A program made the translations under genes and the position numbers. The notes under the pieces are model-generated. The model was not told the origin of the DNA, did not search any database, and saw only the letters and a program-made list of their open reading frames with translations. Shown here in pieces: positions 58,489 through 64,000 of a stretch of 64,000 nucleotides of DNA; position 1 is the stretch's first letter, and each line of letters opens with the position of its first letter. Source of the stretch: Jiella pelagia (GTDB lineage: Bacteria; Pseudomonadota; Alphaproteobacteria; Rhizobiales; Rhizobiaceae); contig NZ_CP114029.1 in NCBI RefSeq assembly GCF_026898155.1, positions 2,646,001-2,710,000 of the forward strand, given 5' to 3'.

Positions 58489-59769
58489 TCAGCCGCGAGC
58501 CTTCAGCGCGGCGACGTGAGCCTTGAGGTTAAAGTCCTCGTGGGCCACCTCGCCGCGGGCGACGACGAGGTCTTCGGCCAGGATGCGCCGCCCCAGCATG
58601 TGTTCCCCCGGCCGGTTGACCGTTTCGATGCCGAGCAGCCTGTCGCCCCTGAAGCAATAGGCGACGAGCTTGCCCGCCTCGCCGAGGCTGGCCATCTCGA
58701 CATGGTCCGCCCCCGCCGTCAGCCCGACGATCTGCAGCTTGAACGGCCCCTGGTCGCTCCAGAACCAGGGGACGGCGCGATAAGGAGCGATAGACGCGGC
58801 AGCCTCGCCGGCGAGGATCGTCTCGGCGACGAGTTTCGCCTGATCGACGGCATTCTGCACCGATTCCAGCCGGACGAGCCGTTCTGCGAAGGGAGAATGG
58901 AAGGTGGCGCAATCTCCGATGGCGAAGATCTGAGGATCGGAGGTCGTCATGTGGTGGTCGACGAGGACGCCGTTGTCGGTGGCGAGCCCGGCTTCGCAAG
59001 CAAGCCCGTCATTCGGAACGACGCCGGCGGCGATCAGGACGAGATCGGCGGCAAGCTCGGTGCCCTCCGAAAGGCGAACGGCCTCTGCGCGCTTATCGCC
59101 GAGGATCGCCGCGACGCCCGCACCGAGGCGGATGTCTGTGCCCATGTTGCGATGTTCGTCGAGGAAGAAGCCGGAGACTTGCCGCGACACCGTGCGGCCC
59201 ATCAGCCGATCGGCCGCCTCGACGACGGTAACGTGCTTGTCGAGCGCGCGAAGAGCTGCTGCCACTTCGAGCCCGATGAAGCCGCCGCCGACGATGACGA
59301 TGCGCTGCGCATCGGCGAGGCCGGCGCGCAGATGCTCGGCATCCTCTGCGGTGCGCAGCTGGTGGACGCCGGCAAGCTCGCGGCCGGGGATCGGTATGAC
59401 GCGGTTTGCGGCGCCGACCGCAAGGACCAGATGGTCGTATGAGAGGCTCGTCCCGTTCGAGAGTGCGAGGGTTTGGGCCTGCCGATCGATGGCGACGGCC
59501 TGTTCGCCCGGAAGAAAGCCGATGGCGTTCTTTTCGAAGAAGCTCTCGGGCTTCAGGAGCAGGCTCTCGAAGGCGGCGTCGGTCTTGATGTAGGTCTTCG
59601 ACAGAGGCGGGCGCTGATAGGGAAGCCGCGGCTCCTGCGAAACGATGGTGACGGGCCCGTCATAGCCGCCCTGCCTCAGGCTCGTGGCCACCTGAAGGCC
59701 GGCCTGGCCACCGCCGGCGATGACGACGCCGGTCTTGTCGCCGGCGGATCGCTCGATCACGCTACTCAT
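58489..59769 (-). CDS. FAD-dependent ferredoxin/rubredoxin reductase-type enzyme
   Basis: A 426-residue NAD(P)H-dependent flavoprotein. FAD binding is by VVIAGGGQAGLQVATSL, NAD binding by RIVIVGGGFIGLEVAAAL, and the third FAD motif is IFAIGDCATF. The C-terminal reductase domain includes PWFWSDQGPFKLQIVG. Such proteins pass electrons to ferredoxins serving oxygenases, but no ferredoxin or oxygenase gene is adjacent. Confidence 0.93.
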   Translation of the reverse strand: MSSVIERSAGDKTGVVIAGGGQAGLQVATSLRQGGYDGPVTIVSQEPRLPYQRPPLSKTYIKTDAAFESLLLKPESFFEKNAIGFLPGEQAVAIDRQAQTLALSNGTSLSYDHLVLAVGAANRVIPIPGRELAGVHQLRTAEDAEHLRAGLADAQRIVIVGGGFIGLEVAAALRALDKHVTVVEAADRLMGRTVSRQVSGFFLDEHRNMGTDIRLGAGVAAILGDKRAEAVRLSEGTELAADLVLIAAGVVPNDGLACEAGLATDNGVLVDHHMTTSDPQIFAIGDCATFHSPFAERLVRLESVQNAVDQAKLVAETILAGEAAASIAPYRAVPWFWSDQGPFKLQIVGLTAGADHVEMASLGEAGKLVAYCFRGDRLLGIETVNRPGEHMLGRRILAEDLVVARGEVAHEDFNLKAHVAALKARG

Positions 59770-60005
59770 TACTGCCTCCGTAAATGCCGTTCCGTGGGGT
59801 CACCGTCGCCGCGACGCAAGAAGCGCCGTCACCGGAGGGCAGTCCCATCGTCACTCCACCTCAGGCACGGCAGCGTCTTCGATCGCCCCGTCGCCAGCTT
59901 TGACAGGCCGGAGCGATTCGACCAAGTGTATGCGAGACGCCGCGACGCGCCAGAGGCTCTTCGCGGCGCGATCGTGCTTGCCGGCAGAAACAGGGATCGC
60001 TCTTC

Positions 60006-60722
60006 ATGCAGACACCAGAAGCCCTGAATGCGGCCTTCGCCTCCGGCAACCCGCACCGCGTCATTGTCGAAACGCTGCGTTTTGCCGGCGCGAATTCGGT
60101 GCTCGACGTCGGATGCGGCGGCGGGCGCTTGGTCGCACGCCTCATCGAGGCGGGCTTCCGGGCCGCCGGCACAGATCCCAACCCGCTCGCCCTTGAAGCC
60201 GCCCGGGCAAGGGTGCCCTCGGCTCGTTTCGAGGCTGGAGGCGCCGAGGCTCAGACCTTCGCGGATGACGAATTCGACGCCGTGGTGTTCCTGAATTCGT
60301 TTCATCACGTCCCTGTCGATCGCATGGCTGACGCTCTCGGTGAGGCACGGCGGATCGGCCGCCAGGATCTTCCCGTCCTGATCGTCGAGCCCCTGGCCGA
60401 AGGCAGCTATTTCGAGACGATGCGGCCGGTCGAGGACGAGACGGACATTCGCCGCGCCGCCGGCGTGGCGATCGCCGATGCGGTCCGCGCCGGTTGGTTC
60501 AGCCTGAAAGGCAACGTCGTCTTCGAGCAGCGGAGCCGGTTTGCGAATGTCGACGAATTTCTCGCCGGGCTGATTGCTGTCGATCCTGCCAGAACTGCGT
60601 CCGCCGAGCGTCACAAAGCCGAGGTCGAACAGCTGTTTCGCGAATGTTCTCAGGAGGATGAAGGCAGGTTCCGGCTGGTACAGCCACTGCGAATCTACTG
60701 GCTTGCGTCACAGAAGAATTGA
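60006..60722 (+). CDS. Class I SAM-dependent methyltransferase
   Basis: A 238-residue methyltransferase. Motif I is VLDVGCGGGRLVARL, the acidic end of strand 2 is GTDPNPLALE, and motif IV is FDAVVFLNSFHHVP. The substrate is not evident. It stands alone between the divergent reductase and the MarR gene. Confidence 0.9.
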   Translation: MQTPEALNAAFASGNPHRVIVETLRFAGANSVLDVGCGGGRLVARLIEAGFRAAGTDPNPLALEAARARVPSARFEAGGAEAQTFADDEFDAVVFLNSFHHVPVDRMADALGEARRIGRQDLPVLIVEPLAEGSYFETMRPVEDETDIRRAAGVAIADAVRAGWFSLKGNVVFEQRSRFANVDEFLAGLIAVDPARTASAERHKAEVEQLFRECSQEDEGRFRLVQPLRIYWLASQKN

Positions 60723-60867
60723 AACGTTTCCAATGTGCTGCGCGCGTGAAGCGTTTTTCGAGACATTTTGCAATCATTCCGTAGTCGCACAACCAATCTT
60801 CTCGGCTTATAGTGCTTGTGACTGCTTAACGGCGGTCGCGTGGAGTGAAGGGGCACCTTGGTACGAC

Positions 60868-61299
60868 ATGACGGAGACTGACTCAACCGAACTGCTCACT
60901 GGGCTGTTCGAGCAGGTGGCGCGACGCCTGCACTCGAATGGCTACGCAGCACATCTTTTTCCCGCGCAGTGGTCTGCGCTGCGATACATTCACCATGCCG
61001 AACCAAACAGACGGACGGCGATCGATCTCGCCCGCCATCAGGGTCTGGCCTCGGGCGCCGTCGCCCGGACGGTTCGAACCCTGGTTGAAAAGGGCCTGGT
61101 GACGAAGATGGGCACCATCGGCCGCGGCAGGGCCGAACGGCTGGAACTCACCGAGAAGGGTCATCAGCTTCTGAAGCTCGATCCCCTTCGCTCCATCCGC
61201 AAGGCGATGGAGGAACTCTCGATTTACGAACGCACCGTTTTGGCCAAAGGCCTCGAGACAGCGATCGACGCCACGCGCCCCGCGAACGGCCGGGTCTGA
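60868..61299 (+). CDS. MarR-family transcriptional regulator
   Basis: A 143-residue winged-helix regulator. The recognition region is DLARHQGLASGAVARTVRTL followed by VEKGLVTK and the wing GRGRAERLELT. ATG 60868 gives normal length. It is convergent with the SAF-domain dehydrogenase. Effector and targets unknown. Confidence 0.9.
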   Translation: MTETDSTELLTGLFEQVARRLHSNGYAAHLFPAQWSALRYIHHAEPNRRTAIDLARHQGLASGAVARTVRTLVEKGLVTKMGTIGRGRAERLELTEKGHQLLKLDPLRSIRKAMEELSIYERTVLAKGLETAIDATRPANGRV

Positions 61300-61319
61300 T
61301 ACGCCGCACCGCGGGGCTT

Positions 61320-62637
61320 CTACGCGATCATGCTCTCGTCGGCGGCGTCCAGTTCCGCGCGCATGCGCGTTACCAGCAAGGTCTCGTCCGGCGAGCAGTT
61401 CTCATGGGTGAGAAGCTCGCCGGCCTGGATCGTCCGGGTGACGCGTGAACCTTCGGCAAGCCCGAGCGGCAGGGCACGCTCGCCGCGTGCATGCCGCCAT
61501 TCCATCGCATAGCCGCGATAGTCCGCCGTGCCGATGCGGCCGAGCGTCTCGCCCGGCTGCAAGGCGCGCTTGGCCCGCGCCCCGCATTCGGCGACGGGGC
61601 GATCGACCGGCACCATGTCCGGCCGGCGGTGCATCACTACCCGCGCCGCCGAAAGCGGCGTTTCCAGACTGGTCAGATGGAAGGGCCGGACGAGGGCGAA
61701 GCAGGGGCCCCGGCCGACCTTCAGATCGGCCATGCGCTCGATGGCGCGGGGATGGCGCGGCTTCACCACGCAGAACACGCCGGGCGCGACCCCCTTGCCG
61801 ATCGTATAGTCGACGCGACCGGTCTTCGACAGGACGCCGCCGTCCTCGGCCGTGCAGAGGATCTGGGCGAGATTTTCCAGCGTCGCCTCCGGCCCGTGCA
61901 TGCCGGGCACGTCAGGCACCAGACCGGTGGAATTGGCGATCGCCGTCATTTCGACCATGGTCTTCGAGCCGTCGATGAATTCCACCAGCATCCGGGCGTT
62001 CATGTTGCGCGACAGCGCTTCGGCCTCGTATTCTTCCGGCACCGCGTCGTGGCGCAGCGGGTTGTTCTTGCCTTTTCCCGCCGCAACGACCTCCATGCCG
62101 AGCGTCTGGGCGAAGGCGATCAGTTCCAGCGTCGCGGCCGGCTCGTCCCCGGCCGAGCCTGTATAGACGGTCCCGGCGGCCTTGGCCTTTCTTGCCAGAA
62201 GGCGGCCCACCGTGATGTCGGCCTCGACGTTCAGCATGACGATGTGCTTGCCGTTCTCGATGGCGAGAAGCGCGAGCCGCGTACCGATCTCCGGGCTTCC
62301 CGTCGCATCGACGATGACGTCGACCCGGCCGCTGGCGCAGAGCGCGGCGATGTCGTCGGTGATGGCGATGCGTCCGGCCTCGATCGCCGCGTCGATGGCC
62401 GAGGGGGAGGCGGCAAGGACGCCGTGATCGTCCGCGTAACCCGCCATGGCGATGGCTTCCAGCGGCCGGCGCGGACCGTTGGCGGCGATCGCACCCACCC
62501 TTACGCCGGTCATCAGCGCCGCCTGGACGACGATGTCGGTGCCCATCTGGCCGGCACCGGCAAGGCCGATGGTCACCGGGCCATGGCGCTCGGTGTAGGC
62601 GGCGAGCCTCGGCGGCAAAGCCGATGCGATCGATCAT
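61320..62637 (-). CDS. NAD-binding dehydrogenase with SAF domain (frame broken at 62604)
   Basis: A 438-residue protein of the homoserine-dehydrogenase-like NAD-binding group after reading GAGCCTC 62604-62610 as GAGCTC, which joins MIDRIGFAAEL to AAYTERHGPVTIGLAGAGQMG. The NAD motif is GLAGAGQMGTDI; VIVDATGSPEIG and AGKGKNNPL follow. The C-terminal 90 residues form a SAF-type domain (GRIGTADYRGYAMEW; AGELLTHENCS). Related enzymes act in sugar-acid catabolism, but the substrate is unknown. Confidence 0.86.
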
Positions 62638-62835
62638 GATGTCTGCTTCCCCCCGGCCGTTGCCGCTCGCGCTGTGGCGGGTCGTCGCGCCGCCTGCGTC
62701 TTGAACGTCGATGTACCGGTTTCGATGCAAGTTTGTCACCTTTCCGGTCGATGGTGAACGAGTCTTGAAACCACGACCGCGACGGATCCGATTCCAACTC
62801 TGGTTTTTCCACTTTGGAATCGATAGATCCCGGCC

Positions 62836-63081
62836 ATGACCAAGGCACCGTCGGACCAAGCCAAACCCGGCCGCGAAGCGCGTCTGCAGCGGGCGCTGCG
62901 CGAGAACCTGATGCGTCGGAAGGAGCAGATGCGGGCCCGCCGCGTCACGCCGGAGGCGTCCGTGCCGAAAAGTCGCGATGACCCCGATGACGCGGCGGGC
63001 GAGGATCTCGTCGTTGCTGGCGAGGAGGACAGTGACAGCATCGGGTCCGTCGAGGTGAGTGACGAAGTGAAGGTGGGATAG
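62836..63081 (+). CDS. Small charged protein
   Basis: An 81-residue protein with a basic helical first half (GREARLQRALRENLMRRKEQ) and an acidic, probably disordered second half (DDPDDAAGEDLVVAGEEDSD). Short proteins with this basic start are common in alphaproteobacteria and have no assigned function. Confidence 0.65.
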   Translation: MTKAPSDQAKPGREARLQRALRENLMRRKEQMRARRVTPEASVPKSRDDPDDAAGEDLVVAGEEDSDSIGSVEVSDEVKVG

Positions 63082-63143
63082 GCTGTGAGCCCGAATCAGG
63101 CGGATCGAATCTCGCGGAATTTGCCGATGGGTCGATATTGGGT

Positions 63144-63157
63144 TTGTTCTAAATCAA
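63144..63157. promoter_or_regulatory. FNR/FixK-type box upstream of hemA
   Basis: TTGTTCTAAATCAA matches the consensus TTGAT-N4-ATCAA with one mismatch. It lies 168 bases before the hemA start. In Rhodobacter and several rhizobia hemA is controlled by FnrL/FixK-type regulators in response to oxygen. Confidence 0.45.
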
Positions 63158-63325
63158 GGTTCCCAGTCCAAAATCTCGCCAAGATCGATGCGACTGTCAA
63201 ATCCTGTTGTCATTTTCCTCGGAATGTGTGTCATATTGTTTGGACAGTTATCGGCAGGTTCGCCGGCCGCGATTGTAGACAATCCGGATTGGCGGACTTA
63301 GAACCGTTCCGATGAGGAGTGCACG

Positions 63326-64000
63326 ATGATTGACTACCAGCGCCATTTCGCCTCTGCGATCGAGGCTCTCCATGCCGAGCGCAGATATCGGGTGTTTGCC
63401 GATCTCGAGCGGATCGCCGGACAGTTTCCGAAGGCGATCTGGCGCCACCAGGGCGAGGCGCGGGAAATTACCGTGTGGTGCTCCAACGACTATCTCGGCA
63501 TGGGCCAGCATCCGGACGTCATCGAGGCGATGACGCGCACGGCCGGCGCGATGGGATCGGGTGCCGGCGGCACGCGCAACATCTCGGGCACCAACCATCC
63601 GCTGGTCGAGCTGGAGCTCGAACTCGCCGACCTGCACGGCAAGGAAGCCGCCCTCGTCTTTACCTCGGGCTTCGTCTCCAACGAAGCGTCGATCTCGACC
63701 ATCGCCAAGCTGCTGCCGAACTGCCTGATCCTGTCCGACGAACTCAACCACGCCTCGATGATCGAGGGCGTCCGGAAGTCCGGCGTCAAGAAGCAGGTGT
63801 TCCGGCACAACGACGTCGGCCATCTGGAAGAGCTGCTCGCCGCCGCCGAGCCGGACCGGCCGAAGCTGATCGTCTTCGAGAGCGTCTATTCGATGGATGG
63901 CGACGTCGGGCCGATCGCTGCGATCTGCGATCTTGCCGATAAATACAACGCCATGACCTATATCGACGAGGTCCATGCCGTGGGCATGTACGGCCCCAGG
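63326..64000 (+). CDS. hemA: 5-aminolevulinate synthase (5' part; cut by window end)
   Basis: The first 225 residues of the PLP enzyme that joins glycine and succinyl-CoA to make 5-aminolevulinate for haem, the C4 pathway of alphaproteobacteria. Visible features are [61 protein letters not shown], and [22 protein letters not shown] precedes ATG 63326. The intact GAGCTC at 63614 and the native GAGGCTC near 63362 both fit the frame. The gene continues beyond 64000. Confidence 0.96.
   Translation, partial: MIDYQRHFASAIEALHAERRYRVFADLERIAGQFPKAIWRHQGEAREITVWCSNDYLGMGQHPDVIEAMTRTAGAMGSGAGGTRNISGTNHPLVELELELADLHGKEAALVFTSGFVSNEASISTIAKLLPNCLILSDELNHASMIEGVRKSGVKKQVFRHNDVGHLEELLAAAEPDRPKLIVFESVYSMDGDVGPIAAICDLADKYNAMTYIDEVHAVGMYGPR

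Overview
This is a 64 kb chromosomal-looking segment of a GC-rich alphaproteobacterium, most likely a member of the Hyphomicrobiales (Rhizobiales). The evidence is hemA of the 5-aminolevulinate synthase type, a Bpt leucyltransferase/RDD/parC neighbourhood typical of that order, a DUF6481 protein, NodB/PotABCD/Pxp catabolic clusters and an intergenic inverted repeat of a kind common in rhizobia. The genus cannot be fixed from the sequence alone.

Layout. 1-2.65 kb: IS21-type element (istA, istB). 3-5 kb: dinB followed by remnants of an NTF2-like gene and an IS5-type transposase. 5-10.9 kb: sensor kinase and LuxR-type response regulator, then a surface lipoprotein and its Slam translocator; an 18-bp motif is shared upstream of both gene pairs. 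11-22.6 kb (minus strand): a long operon with a PotABCD-like ABC transporter (two ATPases, two binding proteins), two SDR dehydrogenases, a NodB-family deacetylase, a COG0523 GTPase with a small Cys protein, and an asparaginase. 22.9-29.6 kb: GntR regulator, the 5-oxoprolinase set pxpC/pxpB/biotin carboxylase/BCCP/pxpA, and a divergent LysR regulator. 29.7-32 kb: orphan SNF2-type ATPase and a DUF6481 protein. 32.2-36.1 kb: periplasmic aldehyde oxidoreductase paoABC. 36.8-42.8 kb: an ABC importer, a LacI regulator and a metallophosphodiesterase, with a perfect palindrome just before the operon. 42.9-49.5 kb: TPR-sulfotransferase, aspS, a PAAR/colicin-E5-type toxin with its probable immunity gene, a 2'-5' RNA ligase and a DUF421 protein. 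49.5-64 kb: exported protein, parC, mazEF-type pair, DMT exporter, bpt, SLC13-type transporter, RDD protein, FAD reductase, methyltransferase, MarR regulator, SAF-domain dehydrogenase, small protein, and hemA cut by the window edge.

The most striking property is not a gene. At least 22 places that should read GAGCTC carry one extra base (GAGCCTC or GAGGCTC), and nearly every one breaks a reading frame that is perfect once the base is removed; parC alone has three. Only three intact GAGCTC sites were found. This looks like a motif-specific consensus error, possibly from base modification at GAGCTC, although a real mutational process cannot be excluded from the sequence. I therefore annotate most broken genes as single genes with a marked lesion, and I treat the apparent BCCP-biotin carboxylase fusion as two genes.
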